Of a stretch of 64,000 bases of DNA, positions 9,006 through 18,094 are shown in pieces. Positions within the stretch are counted from its first letter, which is position 1. Every line of letters begins with the position of its first letter. The stretch covers positions 372,001-436,000 of the forward strand of contig NZ_JAUSYK010000001.1 in NCBI RefSeq assembly GCF_030816855.1, written 5' to 3'. Below the pieces are notes generated by a model. It did no database searches, was not told where the DNA came from, and saw only the letters and a program-made list of their open reading frames with translations. Position numbers and translations under genes: made by a program. The stretch is from Arthrobacter sp. B3I4. Lineage in GTDB: Bacteria; Actinomycetota; Actinomycetes; Actinomycetales; Micrococcaceae.

Positions 9006-9090
9006 CGGAGAATGGGGGATTTGAACCCCCGAGGGCGTTAACCCAACACGCGTTCCAGGCGTGCGCCATAGGCCGCTAGGCGAATTCTCC
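9006..9090 (-). tRNA. tRNA-Ser(GGA)
   Basis: 85 bases folding as a class II tRNA. The acceptor stem GGAGAAT pairs with ATTCTCC. The anticodon arm is CACGC-CTGGAAC-GCGTG with anticodon GGA (reads UCC), followed by a long variable arm and a T-arm with GGTTCAAATCC. The 3' CCA is not encoded. It is followed by its own terminator. Confidence 0.95.
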
Positions 9091-9216
9091 AGTAGCTTTT
9101 GAATCAAAAGCAGATACTAGACTACCTGAACTTCGCGGCTTCGCCCAATTGGACCGTCAGGCCGCGGTCGGGAGGCCGATTCGGGGCAGGCCCGATCGTC
9201 GGGTAAAGTAGTCGAC

Positions 9217-9304
9217 GGCCCCTCATGTGGCGTCATCCTGTTGAACTCCCCCAGGACCGGAAGGTAGCAAGGGTAAATGGGCTCTGGCGGGTGCATGGGG
9301 GGTC
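9217..9304 (+). ncRNA. ffs: Signal recognition particle RNA (4.5S, small bacterial type)
   Basis: The universally conserved domain IV sequence (GGACCGGAAGGTAGCA, 9253-9268) binds Ffh. The ends GGCCCCTCATGT (9217-9228) and GCATGGGGGGTC (9293-9304) pair fully, allowing G-U pairs, and T residues follow directly. A -10-like TAAAGT lies at 9204-9209. The position just before dnaX is the common actinobacterial order. Confidence 0.93.
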
Positions 9305-9337
9305 TTTTATGTCCGTGCCGATTGGTAGGGTTTAGCT

Positions 9338-12300
9338 GTGACTGTAACGACCGCCCTGTACCGCAGATACCGCCCCGATTCGTTCGCGGACGTCATCGGA
9401 CAGGAGCACGTCACGGAGCCGCTGATGACGGCTCTGCGGAAGAACCGTGTCAACCACGCCTACCTCTTTTCCGGACCGCGCGGTTGTGGAAAAACCACCT
9501 CGGCCCGTATCCTGGCGCGCTGCCTGAACTGCGCCGAGGGCCCCACCGACACCCCTTGCGGAGTTTGCCCCAGCTGTGTGGAACTGGCTCGCGGCGGCGC
9601 AGGTTCACTCGACGTCATTGAAATCGACGCGGCCAGCCACGGTGGTGTCGACGATGCCCGTGACCTCCGCGAACGCGCCACCTACGCCCCCGTCCGGGAC
9701 CGCTACAAAATTTTCATTATTGACGAAGCCCACATGGTCACATCGGCCGGCTTCAACGCGCTGCTCAAGATCGTCGAAGAGCCGCCGGAACACATCAAGT
9801 TCATCTTCGCCACCACGGAGCCGGACAAGGTCATTGGCACCATCCGGTCCCGGACCCACCATTACCCCTTCCGCCTCGTGCCGCCGGAACCCCTCATGGC
9901 GTACCTGGAACTGCTCTGCCGGCAGGAAAACGTGGCCGTGGCTCCGGGCGTGCTCTCGCTCGTCATCCGCGCGGGCGGCGGTTCGGTGCGCGACTCGCTC
10001 TCAGTCCTGGACCAGCTCATGGCCGGCGCTGGCCCCAACGGACTGGACTATGAGCTGGCCGTGGCCCTGCTGGGCTACACCCACGCCTCCCTGCTCGACG
10101 ACGTCGTCGAGGCGGTCGCCGCCTCGGACGCGGCGACCGTGTTCCGCGCCGTGGACCGGGTCATCCAGACCGGGCATGACCCGCGCCGCTTCGTGGAGGA
10201 CCTGCTCGAGCGTTTCCGTGACCTCATCATCGTCCAGGCCATGCCGGAGAGCGCCCAGTCGATCCTGCGCGGCATGCCCGCAGACCAGATTGCACGGATG
10301 CAAAACCAGTCGCACAACCTCGGCGCCGCCGAACTGTCGCGCGCGGCAGACGTCACCAACACGGCTCTCACCGAAATGACGGGCGCGACCTCTCCGCGGC
10401 TGCACCTTGAACTGCTCTGCGCGCGCATTCTGCTGCCCAGCGCCGAGCAGACCGAGCGCGGCATCGCCGCCAGGATCGACCGGGTAGAGCGGCGTCTGAA
10501 TTACGCCGGAAACGACGTTAGCGCGCCCGCACCTGCAGCTGCAGCTCCCGGCCAGGCCCCCCAGGAAGCCGCCCGCCCGGCGGAAACCCAGCGTCCAACA
10601 GCGGCTCCGGCCGGCCCGCCAGCCGCGAGTCCCGGTCACGCTGCCGCCGGCCGCGAAGCGCAGCCGGAAAGAGTGCCCCTGGTAACGCCGCGGGTCAGCA
10701 CCAACGACTGGCCGGTGGACGGTCCCGCATCCCCCACCGGCGCTACACGCCCGGAGCCGGTTTCTGCTCCGGAGGCACAGCCGTCCTCGACCAACCGCCC
10801 GGAGCCGACGCCGCACACCCCCGCACCGAAAGCCCCCGCCCCGACGGCACCCGTGCACGCCGAACGCCCGGCCGCGGACGTGCCTGCAACGGCACCGGGC
10901 GCCGCCCAAAGGCCTGCTTCGGCTCAGGCCCAGGCTCCCGCATCAGCCCCCGCCCCCGCCCCGGCACAGGCCCCCGCTCCCGCATCAGCCTCTGCTCCGG
11001 CGTCGGGCTCCGGTCCGGACGTCGAGGTCTTGCGCCGCGCCTGGCCCGACATCCTCCAAACCCTTACCAAGATCAAGCGCAGCACCTGGGCGCTGGTTGA
11101 GCCCAACGCCCAGGTCGGCCACTTCGAGGGCCAGGTGCTTACCTTGTCCTTCACCACGTCGGGGCTCGCCGGGGCCTTTGGCCGCGCCGACCACGCCGAG
11201 AACCTGCGGCAGGCGATTCACAAAACCATCGGTATCGACTGCCAGATCACCGCAGTCGCTGGCGGAGCCAACAGCACAGCGAGCTCTGAGCCAAACCCAA
11301 AAGCTCCTACTAGCCGGGAGGCCACGGCGAGCTCGGCCGACGTGGCCTGGGGCCTGGCGCCCGCCGACGTTGCGGCAGCACCGGACTCCCCGCCCAAGGC
11401 CGCCGACGGCGCCGGCGAGCAGTCCGCTGCTGCCCAGTCCGCTGCTGCCGCTTCCTCCGCCGTTGTGCCGCAGGCTGCGCCCGGCGCCCCTGGCCGGCCC
11501 GCCCGGCAGGATGTGCCCGCACCCGAACCTGCCCGACAGTCCACGGAGCCGCCCGCCACGGTACCCGCAGCCGCGCCTGCTGCACCCGCTGCACAGACCG
11601 GCGCCCCGGCCTGGTCCTCCCCGGGCGCCGGCTCCGACGACAGCGGCTCCTACTCCTACCCGGACGACGACTGGGGCCCGCCGCTGGACGAGGATGCGCC
11701 GCCGCTGGACGAAGAGCCGCCGATGGACTGGGTTCCGTCGGCTCCGGCACCGGTCCGGCATGCCGCCGTTGACGCCCCCGCCCCGGCGCCGACCGCACCG
11801 CGGGTCCGGTCGGGCAGCAGCGTCGTTGGGACGGCGGCCGGTGCCCCCGTCGCCCCCGCCCAGCCTGCCCATGACCCTTCCGAGGACCCGTGGGCGCGTG
11901 CCGTCGAGCAGTCACCCGGGGTCTGGACTGTCGGCACGGAACTGAACGTGGGGCGGCGCGCTCCCGTGGACGCGGCCGCCGAAGTCCCGCAGCCAGGCCC
12001 TGAGCCGGAGCGGCCACACTACGAGCCCGCCGCCGCCCAGATCCCCGAACCCGTCGGTGCATTGTCCGCAGTCTCCAACTCCGGGTACGCCGGCGGCTCT
12101 GGGGAGCGCGTTCCAGCGACGCAGCGGGAGCCGGTACCTGCCAGCCCTCCCGCGACGCGACTGGAACCCGCGGCCGCCGGCGGAACCGCCCCCATCACTG
12201 CGGCAGCTTCTCCGGTCGTGGCCACCGCCTCTGTTGGGGCTCCTCCGGCTACCGGACGGCAAAGCCTCTATCAGCGCCTGTCCAACAGCCCGGAAGCGGA

Positions 12301-12493
12301 AGCCGGACGTGCAAAGGCCCCCGCACGCGCCGCCGTTGCAGCCACCGCCTACGAGCAGGACATCCCCAGCGCCGACGATGAAACCATCGAGGAATCGGGC
12401 GTCTTCGGCCGCGCCGCCGTCGAGCGTATCCTGGGCGGGAAACTGCTCGAGGAACGTTCCCTGGACGGAAGCCCGCTGGCGCCGCGCTCCTAG
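9338..12493 (+). CDS. dnaX: DNA polymerase III subunit gamma/tau
   Basis: 1051 residues, much longer than the E. coli protein (643). It is the ATPase of the clamp loader and links it to the replicative polymerase. The start is GTG. Walker A (GPRGCGKT, 46-53), the zinc module (Cys65, 74, 77, 80), the Walker B/DEAH box (IIDEAHMV) and sensor 1 (FIFATTEPDKV) are all present. A separate conserved block (residues about 561-645, VEVLRRAWPDILQTLTKIKR) sits between two very Ala/Pro-rich, probably disordered stretches (about 385-560 and 650-1000). I see no slippery site for a programmed frameshift. recR follows after 54 bases, probably co-transcribed. Confidence 0.96.
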   Translation: MTVTTALYRRYRPDSFADVIGQEHVTEPLMTALRKNRVNHAYLFSGPRGCGKTTSARILARCLNCAEGPTDTPCGVCPSCVELARGGAGSLDVIEIDAASHGGVDDARDLRERATYAPVRDRYKIFIIDEAHMVTSAGFNALLKIVEEPPEHIKFIFATTEPDKVIGTIRSRTHHYPFRLVPPEPLMAYLELLCRQENVAVAPGVLSLVIRAGGGSVRDSLSVLDQLMAGAGPNGLDYELAVALLGYTHASLLDDVVEAVAASDAATVFRAVDRVIQTGHDPRRFVEDLLERFRDLIIVQAMPESAQSILRGMPADQIARMQNQSHNLGAAELSRAADVTNTALTEMTGATSPRLHLELLCARILLPSAEQTERGIAARIDRVERRLNYAGNDVSAPAPAAAAPGQAPQEAARPAETQRPTAAPAGPPAASPGHAAAGREAQPERVPLVTPRVSTNDWPVDGPASPTGATRPEPVSAPEAQPSSTNRPEPTPHTPAPKAPAPTAPVHAERPAADVPATAPGAAQRPASAQAQAPASAPAPAPAQAPAPASASAPASGSGPDVEVLRRAWPDILQTLTKIKRSTWALVEPNAQVGHFEGQVLTLSFTTSGLAGAFGRADHAENLRQAIHKTIGIDCQITAVAGGANSTASSEPNPKAPTSREATASSADVAWGLAPADVAAAPDSPPKAADGAGEQSAAAQSAAAASSAVVPQAAPGAPGRPARQDVPAPEPARQSTEPPATVPAAAPAAPAAQTGAPAWSSPGAGSDDSGSYSYPDDDWGPPLDEDAPPLDEEPPMDWVPSAPAPVRHAAVDAPAPAPTAPRVRSGSSVVGTAAGAPVAPAQPAHDPSEDPWARAVEQSPGVWTVGTELNVGRRAPVDAAAEVPQPGPEPERPHYEPAAAQIPEPVGALSAVSNSGYAGGSGERVPATQREPVPASPPATRLEPAAAGGTAPITAAASPVVATASVGAPPATGRQSLYQRLSNSPEAEAGRAKAPARAAVAATAYEQDIPSADDETIEESGVFGRAAVERILGGKLLEERSLDGSPLAPRS

Positions 12494-12547
12494 CCTTCCC
12501 GGCGCCGCCCATCCCGGCCGCCGAGCCCCCAAACGAATGAGGAAATT

Positions 12548-13147
12548 GTGTACGAAGGTGCAGTCCAGGAGCTGATCGACGAGCTCGGCCGGCTTCCCGG
12601 CGTAGGGCCCAAGTCCGCGCAGCGGCTCGCGTTCCACATTCTTGAAGCCGACCCCCAGGACATGAAGCGGCTCGTAGAGGCGATCACTACCGTCAAGGAA
12701 CGGGTCAAGTTCTGCACGGTCTGCGGCAACGTCACCGAGCAGGAACTGTGCAACATCTGCCGCGACCCCCGACGGGACCCGTCTACCATCTGCGTTGTGG
12801 AGGAGTCCAAGGACGTCCTCGCGGTGGAGCGCACGCGGTCCTTCCGTGGCCGGTACCACGTGCTCGGCGGGGCCATCAATCCGATTGCGGGTATCGGCCC
12901 GGAACAGCTGCGGATCCGCGAACTGCTCACCCGGCTCAACGACGGCGCCATCCAGGAAATCATCATCGCCACCGACCCCAACCTGGAGGGCGAGGCCACG
13001 GCGACGTACCTCGCTCGGATGCTGAAGTCGATCGGCATCGCCGTCACCCGGCTCGCGTCCGGTCTGCCCGTGGGCGGAGACCTTGAGTATGCCGACGAAG
13101 TAACGCTTGGCCGCGCCTTCGAAGGCCGCCGCAACGCCCTGAGCTAA
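12548..13147 (+). CDS. recR: Recombination mediator protein RecR
   Basis: 199 residues, normal length. RecR works with RecO to load RecA on gapped DNA. A helix-hairpin-helix region ([16 protein letters not shown]), a four-cysteine zinc finger (Cys56, 59, 68, 71) and a Toprim domain ([12 protein letters not shown] onward) are visible. The start is GTG. It follows dnaX as in most bacteria. Confidence 0.96.
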   Translation: MYEGAVQELIDELGRLPGVGPKSAQRLAFHILEADPQDMKRLVEAITTVKERVKFCTVCGNVTEQELCNICRDPRRDPSTICVVEESKDVLAVERTRSFRGRYHVLGGAINPIAGIGPEQLRIRELLTRLNDGAIQEIIIATDPNLEGEATATYLARMLKSIGIAVTRLASGLPVGGDLEYADEVTLGRAFEGRRNALS

Positions 13148-13204
13148 CCGGCAGCCAGCGGCCGCGGAAAGAGCATGCTCCCAAGAACGGGACCTGAAGC
13201 CCGG

Positions 13205-13232
13205 TTGCCAGGGTCCGGCATTTGGTTACAAT
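13205..13232 (+). promoter_or_regulatory. Probable lysC promoter
   Basis: TTGCCA (13205-13210), a 16-base spacer and TACAAT (13227-13232) fit a primary-sigma promoter about 100 bases before the lysC ATG. It lies after the recR stop, so lysC need not depend on the dnaX-recR transcript. Confidence 0.5.
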
Positions 13233-13335
13233 TCAACTCCGGGTGCCGGGCGGCGATAAACTCGACGGAGAAAGTCGCCGTCGCGCCGTTTGGTTGCTTG
13301 GCCCAGAACCCCGATGATCCAGTGAGGGTGCGCGC

Positions 13336-14694
13336 ATGAGTCTGTCCACTACTGAAGTCCACCCCGGCCCGCTGCCGCAGGTGTTGCCCGTTGTTCCAGC
13401 ATCCACCAAGCACCTTGTGGTGAAAAAGTTCGGCGGTTCGTCCGTGGCGGATGCGGACGGAATTAACCGGGTCGCCCGCCGCGTCGTGGACGCCCACAAC
13501 GCCGGCGACGAGGTCGTCGTCGTGGTTTCCGCCATGGGCGATACCACGGACGAACTCCTTGATCTGGCCGCCCAGGTGACCAACGCAGCTCCGGCCCGGG
13601 AAATGGACATGCTCCTCTCTGCCGGGGAGCGCATTTCCATGGCCCTGCTCGCGATGGCCATCAACAAGTACGGCGCGTCGGCGCAGTCCTTCACCGGTTC
13701 CCAAGCCGGCATGATCACCGACGGCATCCACGGCAAGGCGCGGATCATCGACGTCGATCCGCACCGGATCCGCACCGCCCTGGACAAAGGCCACATTGCG
13801 ATTGTCGCCGGTTTCCAGGGCATGAGCCGTGCCACGAACGAGGTCACCACCCTGGGCCGCGGAGGCTCCGATACGACGGCGGTGGCGCTGGCCGCCGCCC
13901 TTGGCGCTGACGTCTGCGAGATCTTCACCGATGTTGACGGAATCTATACCGCAGACCCGCGCGTTGTTCCGTCGGCCCGGAAAATCGACCGCATCTCCAG
14001 CGAGGAGATGCTAGACCTGGCTGCCTCCGGCGCCAAAATCCTGCACCTGCGTTGCGTGGAATACGCGCGACGCTTCGGAGTCCCCCTGCACGTCCGCTCT
14101 TCATTCAGCCAGAACGAAGGCACCTGGGTGTTGCCCAGTGCCGACGACAAGATCACGATTCAAGAGGGAGTTGCCTTGGAGCAGCCAATCATCTCCGGTG
14201 TTGCACACGACCGTTCCGAAGCCAAAGTCACGGTGGTCGGCGTTCCGGACATCCCCGGCAAGGCTGCAGCCATCTTCCAGGTCATCGCCGACGCAAACTC
14301 CAACATCGACATGATCGTGCAGAACGTCTCCACGGAGGGGACCGGGCGGACAGACATCTCCTTCACGCTGCCGATGGTTGAAGGCGCCGACGCCCTTGCC
14401 GCCCTCCGCGCGGCCCAGGCGGAAATCGGCTTCGAGAACATCGAATACAACGAAAAGATCGGCAAACTGTCGCTGATCGGCGCGGGCATGCGCTCCCACC
14501 CCGGTGTTTCGGCGCGCTTCTTCGCCGCACTTTCGGAGGCTGGAATCAACATCAACATGATTTCTACCTCGGAGATCCGCATCTCCGTGGTCACCCACGC
14601 TGACATGCTGGACGACGCGGTCCGCGCCATTCACAAGGCGTTCGACCTGGACACCGAGGACGAAGCCACAGTTTACGGCGGCACCGGCCGCTAG
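13336..14694 (+). CDS. lysC: Aspartate kinase (alpha subunit, with internal beta start)
   Basis: 452 residues. It phosphorylates aspartate at the head of lysine, methionine and threonine synthesis. The kinase motif [11 protein letters not shown] lies near residue 30. The C-terminal third holds paired ACT domains ([19 protein letters not shown] and [20 protein letters not shown]) that bind lysine/threonine as feedback inhibitors. In Corynebacterium the same gene also makes a beta subunit from an internal start. Here a TTG at 14176, preceded by GAGGGAG, falls at the equivalent place. The N-terminus is about 25 residues longer than typical. asd, often next, is absent; a terminator follows. Confidence 0.95.
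   Translation: MSLSTTEVHPGPLPQVLPVVPASTKHLVVKKFGGSSVADADGINRVARRVVDAHNAGDEVVVVVSAMGDTTDELLDLAAQVTNAAPAREMDMLLSAGERISMALLAMAINKYGASAQSFTGSQAGMITDGIHGKARIIDVDPHRIRTALDKGHIAIVAGFQGMSRATNEVTTLGRGGSDTTAVALAAALGADVCEIFTDVDGIYTADPRVVPSARKIDRISSEEMLDLAASGAKILHLRCVEYARRFGVPLHVRSSFSQNEGTWVLPSADDKITIQEGVALEQPIISGVAHDRSEAKVTVVGVPDIPGKAAAIFQVIADANSNIDMIVQNVSTEGTGRTDISFTLPMVEGADALAALRAAQAEIGFENIEYNEKIGKLSLIGAGMRSHPGVSARFFAALSEAGININMISTSEIRISVVTHADMLDDAVRAIHKAFDLDTEDEATVYGGTGR
14164..14178 (+). promoter_or_regulatory. Internal ribosome site and TTG start for a LysC beta subunit
   Basis: GAGGGAG (14164-14170) stands 5 bases before TTG (14176-14178), in frame with lysC. Translation from it would begin (M)[19 protein letters not shown], which lines up with the known beta-subunit start of corynebacterial aspartokinase (MEEAVLTGVATDKSEAKV, from memory). 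The product would be the regulatory ACT domains alone, about 172 residues. Confidence 0.6.
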
Positions 14695-14738
14695 AACCCG
14701 GCAGGACACAGCGAAGGGTCGGCAGGGCACACACGGCG

Positions 14739-14766
14739 AAGGGAGCGGCATCTGCCGCTCCCTTTT
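14739..14766 (+). terminator. lysC terminator
   Basis: A perfect 12-bp stem (AAGGGAGCGGCA with TGCCGCTCCCTT) with a 2-base spacer, followed by TT and C/T-rich sequence, 44 bases after the lysC stop. Confidence 0.8.
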
Positions 14767-14805
14767 CCTTTGCCTCCAACCGGCTGCACTCCGTCCGGCT
14801 GCCGG

Positions 14806-15048
14806 TCAGACCTGTTCTTTCGGAAGATCCTCCCGGCGTACGGCGTAGTGGTGTCCCTGCCCGTCGGTCTCTACTTCGAAGCCGGCGAGTTCGGCCTCGG
14901 ACGCCAACTCAAAGTCATCGTGCTTATGCACGACCGGTGCGGTGTAATCCCCCCGTGAAGCGGGGCCGAATAGGAACCTCGCCCAGGACGACGGGTGCAG
15001 GCGCTGCCTGAAGGCCGCCATTTTCAATGCATCCGACATATTTTCCAC
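14806..15048 (-). CDS. Small hypothetical protein with FGPASR motif
   Basis: 80 residues from GTG at 15048, or 77 from ATG at 15039. AGGAG stands about 5 bases before the GTG, which favours it. No known family is recognised. It shares the motif FGPASR and a C-terminal aromatic-acid-DG-...-Y-V-RR pattern with the 74-residue protein at 15186-15410, so the two may be distant paralogues. It is probably soluble and cytoplasmic, with no signal peptide or membrane segment. Confidence 0.6.
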   Translation of the reverse strand: MENMSDALKMAAFRQRLHPSSWARFLFGPASRGDYTAPVVHKHDDFELASEAELAGFEVETDGQGHHYAVRREDLPKEQV

Positions 15049-15185
15049 CCCCTCTCCTGCTGACAGCTACAGTTCAACAGTGTGGCGCGGGGGGCGCCAT
15101 GCCCTCATTTTACGCCCGACGGCGGCAAAAGGCAGGAGCCGCCGGCCAGTGCCGAGGGGCCCGCCCGGAGCGGACGGAGGCTGCT

Positions 15186-15410
15186 CTACCGCAACGACTT
15201 GTCGTTCGGGTTGCGGGGCACGACGTAGGTGCTGCCGTCCGCGCGGCGGATGGTCTCCCACTGCTGCGTCTCGGCCTGGCGCTGGGCCAGCAGCTGGCGG
15301 TTCTCCTCCGTCATCTCATGCTGCAGAGAAGTACGGCTGGCAGGCCCAAAAATGGCCCTGAGCTTGCCGGTCGTGCGCATGAACCGATCGGCGTTGTTTC
15401 CCTTTGCCAT
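15186..15410 (-). CDS. Small hypothetical protein with FGPASR motif
   Basis: 74 residues, very hydrophilic, starting MAKGNNADRFMRT with a good AGGAG ribosome site just before the ATG. The middle has the FGPASR motif shared with the neighbouring 80-residue protein. The C-terminus (ADGSTYVVPRNP) resembles the end of that protein. It is divergent from the OhrR-type regulator, whose likely operator lies about 50 bases from its start, so it may be a regulated target. Function unknown. Confidence 0.65.
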   Translation of the reverse strand: MAKGNNADRFMRTTGKLRAIFGPASRTSLQHEMTEENRQLLAQRQAETQQWETIRRADGSTYVVPRNPNDKSLR

Positions 15411-15456
15411 TCCCACTCCTTCTAGCCACTCCTTCGAGAGGATGTAAGACCAGTGT

Positions 15457-15473
15457 ACACTAATCATTAGCAC
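15457..15473. promoter_or_regulatory. Palindromic operator candidate for the MarR/OhrR regulator
   Basis: ACACTAAT-C-ATTAGCAC is a near-perfect inverted repeat centred in the region between two divergent genes. MarR-family proteins bind such AT-rich palindromes close to their own promoters. Confidence 0.5.
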
Positions 15474-15500
15474 ACTAACTATCAGAAGAAGGGTCCTTTT

Positions 15501-16082
15501 ATGAGCGATGCCGTGACCGCCGGCCCTGCCGACGCTGCTCAGGTCGAGGAGGACCTCCTGCTGGAGCGCCAGCTCTGTTTCGCCCTGACGGTCGCGTCCC
15601 GCAGCGTCGTCGGCGCCTACAAGCCCGTTTTGGACAGGCTGGGCCTCACCCACCCGCAGTATCTGGTGATGCTGTGCCTGTGGGAGCGCAGCCCCCGCAC
15701 CGTCCGGGATATCAGCAATGCATTGGCATTGGAGCCCGCCACGATTTCGCCGCTGCTTCGGCGGCTTGAAGCGGCGGGTTACATCACTCGGGAACGGGCC
15801 GAGGGCAATGAGCGGAGCCTGGCCGTCGGGCTGACCTCCAGCGGAGCGGATTTGCGGCAGCAGGCCACGGCGGTTCCGGGGGCCATGATGGCCCGGCTCG
15901 GCCTGGACCGTGAGCAAGTCGGTGAACTGCACGCCGCCATGATGCGGCTCATTGCCGCCACCCGCCTGCCGGACCCCGGCGCCGCCGCTTTCCCGGCGCC
16001 GGCACCGCCGGCCGACGATTCAGCCCCGGGGTCGACGGGCCGGCCCCAAAGCAATCGACCCATCCCGGTAGTGCGACGCTAG
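15501..16082 (+). CDS. MarR-family regulator, OhrR type
   Basis: 193 residues. A winged-helix repressor. The N-terminal block LLERQLCFALTVASRSVVGAYK closely follows the OhrR pattern, including the redox-sensing cysteine (Cys27) and the following aromatic/Tyr positions. The wing region is ATISPLLRRLEAAGYITRER. OhrR senses organic hydroperoxides through this cysteine and represses ohr, but no ohr gene is present in this window. The C-terminal 35 residues are a Pro/Ala-rich extension not usual for the family. Targets are probably itself and the divergent small gene. Confidence 0.87.
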   Translation: MSDAVTAGPADAAQVEEDLLLERQLCFALTVASRSVVGAYKPVLDRLGLTHPQYLVMLCLWERSPRTVRDISNALALEPATISPLLRRLEAAGYITRERAEGNERSLAVGLTSSGADLRQQATAVPGAMMARLGLDREQVGELHAAMMRLIAATRLPDPGAAAFPAPAPPADDSAPGSTGRPQSNRPIPVVRR

Positions 16083-16110
16083 ACTTATCTCGAACTGAGG
16101 AGATTCGCCC

Positions 16111-16689
16111 ATGCGCCAGCCCCTGATGCCCACCCTGCTCGTCCTGCTGACCGCCGTCGGGCTGGCTGCCTGCTCACCCGGCGGCGGGTCCGCGCAGAGC
16201 ACCGCTCCGACCGCGCCCCCCTCGGCTACCGCCACACAGCCGACCAGCAGCGCGAGCAGTGCCAGCGCAACCCCCTCCGCGGACACCGAAACCACCGCAG
16301 CGGCACCGTCGCCCTCCGCCGCCGCGCCGACCGCCGGTCCCGGGCAGGGCAACGCGGAACTGGCCATCACGGTAAACCCCGGCGACGGCGGACAGACCGT
16401 AAATTACACCCTGGTGTGCCAGAACGGCGTCCCGGCCGCAGAGAGCCAGCACCCTGCGGCCGCAGCCGCCTGCGTCGCCTTGAAGGAGAACGCTGCACTG
16501 CTCAGCCCAGCCCCCCGCCCCACAGACAAGGTCTGCACCCAGCAGTTCGGCGGCCCGGCGGAGGCCACCGTCACCGGCTCCGTGAACGGCCAACCGGTCG
16601 ACGCCTCCTTCACTCTGCGGGACGGATGCGCGATCGCCCAGTGGAAGGCCGCCAAGGATGTTCTGGGCTTCTCCAGCGGGGCTGTCTAA
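16111..16689 (+). CDS. Lipoprotein with subtilisin-inhibitor-like domain
   Basis: 192 residues. A signal peptide ends in the lipobox LAAC (Cys21), followed by a Ser/Thr/Ala-rich linker to about residue 80 and then a domain resembling Streptomyces subtilisin inhibitor (SSI). That domain has a first cysteine pair (YTLVCQN and AAACVAL), then CTQQFGGP and a final DGC motif. SSI proteins block extracellular subtilases by a substrate-like loop. It should sit on the outer face of the membrane. A related protein lies at 17653-18033, and a large subtilase is encoded convergently at 18095. Inhibition of that enzyme is inferred, not shown. Confidence 0.75.
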   Translation: MRQPLMPTLLVLLTAVGLAACSPGGGSAQSTAPTAPPSATATQPTSSASSASATPSADTETTAAAPSPSAAAPTAGPGQGNAELAITVNPGDGGQTVNYTLVCQNGVPAAESQHPAAAAACVALKENAALLSPAPRPTDKVCTQQFGGPAEATVTGSVNGQPVDASFTLRDGCAIAQWKAAKDVLGFSSGAV

Positions 16690-17656
16690 ACTGCACCATC
16701 TTCAGCAGGACGAGTGGCAACGGCGCGAAGCCGGCCATCAGCAACGCGTCTGGGCCTACGCCGACCCCTACCTTGCCCGAAGGTCCACCGGCCAGAAGCA
16801 CCCCGTTGAGGACTTCCTCTTCACTTACTACACCCAAAAACCGGGTCAACTACTGCGCTGGCACCCGGGCGCCGGCGTCGTGCTGTCCGGACCGGCAGCC
16901 ACCGCCCGCTCCGGTTGGAAGTATTACCGCGCTCCCGACGCCGGGGAGCTGGCCGCCGCGGGCCTGCGCCCGGGCAGTGACGCTGTGACTGTCGACGTCG
17001 AACGCTTCCTCGGCGAGCGGCGCGAGGCGCTGCAGTTCGCCGGCGTTATCCTGGCCGGGACGGCGGCGCGGCCGGCGCAGTTCGGCTGCTTCGGGCTGCA
17101 CGAGTGGGCAATGGTCTACCGGCAGGACAAGTTTGAACTCCGGCACGAGTATTTGAAACTGCGGCTCGGCTCTGAACGGACGGACCAGGTGGTCGAGGAT
17201 AACCGGATCCGGTGCTCGCACTTCGACGCGTTCCGCTTCTACACCCCGGACGCCGTGCCGTTGAACAGTCTGGCGCCCAGCCGGGAGAACCAGCGGACGA
17301 TGGAGCAACCCGGCTGCCTGCACGCGAACATGGACCTCTACAAATGGGCCTACAAGCTGGCGCCGGTGCTGCCGAGCGAGCTGGTTATGGACTGCTTCGA
17401 GCTGTCCTGGCGGATCCGCGCCATGGATATGCGTGCCTCGCCCTATGACCTCAGCGAGTGGGGCTATCCGCCCATCAGGATCGAGACGGTCGAGGGCAAG
17501 GCCGAATACGTCGAGCAGCAGCGGGACTTCGCCGCCGCCTCCCAGGAGCTGCGGCAACGGCTGCTGCTCGAACTTACCCCGCTGCTGGCAGCCGCCAGCC
17601 CGGCTTCTTCCCCGATGCCCGTGCCCCTGCCCGTGCCCCAGAGAGGACGCCCATGA
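16658..17656 (+). CDS. Conserved actinobacterial protein, putative 3-methyladenine DNA glycosylase type
   Basis: 332 residues. I recognise the actinobacterial family with a conserved HPVEDFLFTYY segment near residue 48, a GCFGLHEWAMVY block near 145 and HFDAFRFYTPDA near 187. Members are often labelled 3-methyladenine DNA glycosylase, but I see no standard glycosylase motif, so the function is tentative. The only in-frame ATG (16658) overlaps the previous gene by 32 bases. The next gene begins 4 bases before its stop, so the three genes form a tight unit with the SSI-like proteins. Confidence 0.6.
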   Translation: MFWASPAGLSKLHHLQQDEWQRREAGHQQRVWAYADPYLARRSTGQKHPVEDFLFTYYTQKPGQLLRWHPGAGVVLSGPAATARSGWKYYRAPDAGELAAAGLRPGSDAVTVDVERFLGERREALQFAGVILAGTAARPAQFGCFGLHEWAMVYRQDKFELRHEYLKLRLGSERTDQVVEDNRIRCSHFDAFRFYTPDAVPLNSLAPSRENQRTMEQPGCLHANMDLYKWAYKLAPVLPSELVMDCFELSWRIRAMDMRASPYDLSEWGYPPIRIETVEGKAEYVEQQRDFAAASQELRQRLLLELTPLLAAASPASSPMPVPLPVPQRGRP

Positions 17657-18033
17657 CCGACTCCCCCGTGCCGCATGATTCCCACGACATCGACCTCACT
17701 ATCCGCCTAAGGGAAGCACCGGGTGCTCCGGAAACCGAGTTCCGGCTGACCGCGGACGGGGCAGGCGCATTGGCTGAATCCACCCTGCCCGACCCTGCCG
17801 CTGCCCTCGAAGCTCTCCGGTTGCACGCCGAGGCTGTCTTTTTCCCCCGGCCAGGACCGCCCCAACTGTGTACGCAGCAGTACGGAGGTCCGCAGGTTGC
17901 CGTAGTCACCGGCCGGTACTTGGGCCGGGACGTGGACCGCGAGTTCAGTCGCACCGACGGCTGCGAAATTTCCCGCTGGCGCGCCATGGCACCCCTGTTG
18001 GGCGGCACCGCAGGCTCCACGGGCGCCGTGTAG
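17653..18033 (+). CDS. SSI-like protein without signal peptide
   Basis: 126 residues. The second half (LCTQQYGGP...VTGRYLGRDV...RTDGCEISRW) matches the SSI-like domain of the lipoprotein at 16111 nearly position by position. It lacks a signal peptide and the first of the two cysteine pairs. It overlaps the upstream gene by 4 bases (ATGA), so it is translationally coupled. With no export signal it may work inside the cell, or be a degenerating copy. A perfect terminator follows. Confidence 0.7.
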   Translation: MTDSPVPHDSHDIDLTIRLREAPGAPETEFRLTADGAGALAESTLPDPAAALEALRLHAEAVFFPRPGPPQLCTQQYGGPQVAVVTGRYLGRDVDREFSRTDGCEISRWRAMAPLLGGTAGSTGAV

Positions 18034-18043
18034 GTCGAACTTA

Positions 18044-18085
18044 AACAGCAATGGCCGGCGGTCAAAACCGCCGGCCATTGCTGTT
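18044..18085. terminator. Bidirectional terminator between the SSI-like gene and the subtilase gene
   Basis: A perfect 19-bp inverted repeat (AACAGCAATGGCCGGCGGT and its complement) with a 4-base loop CAAA, between the stops of two convergent genes. Confidence 0.85.
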
Positions 18086-18094
18086 CGCGTGTTG

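Noticed and set aside
9500..9700. Programmed frameshift for a gamma form of DnaX
   Set aside because: No A/T-rich slippery run with a stimulating hairpin was seen at the junction to the linker.
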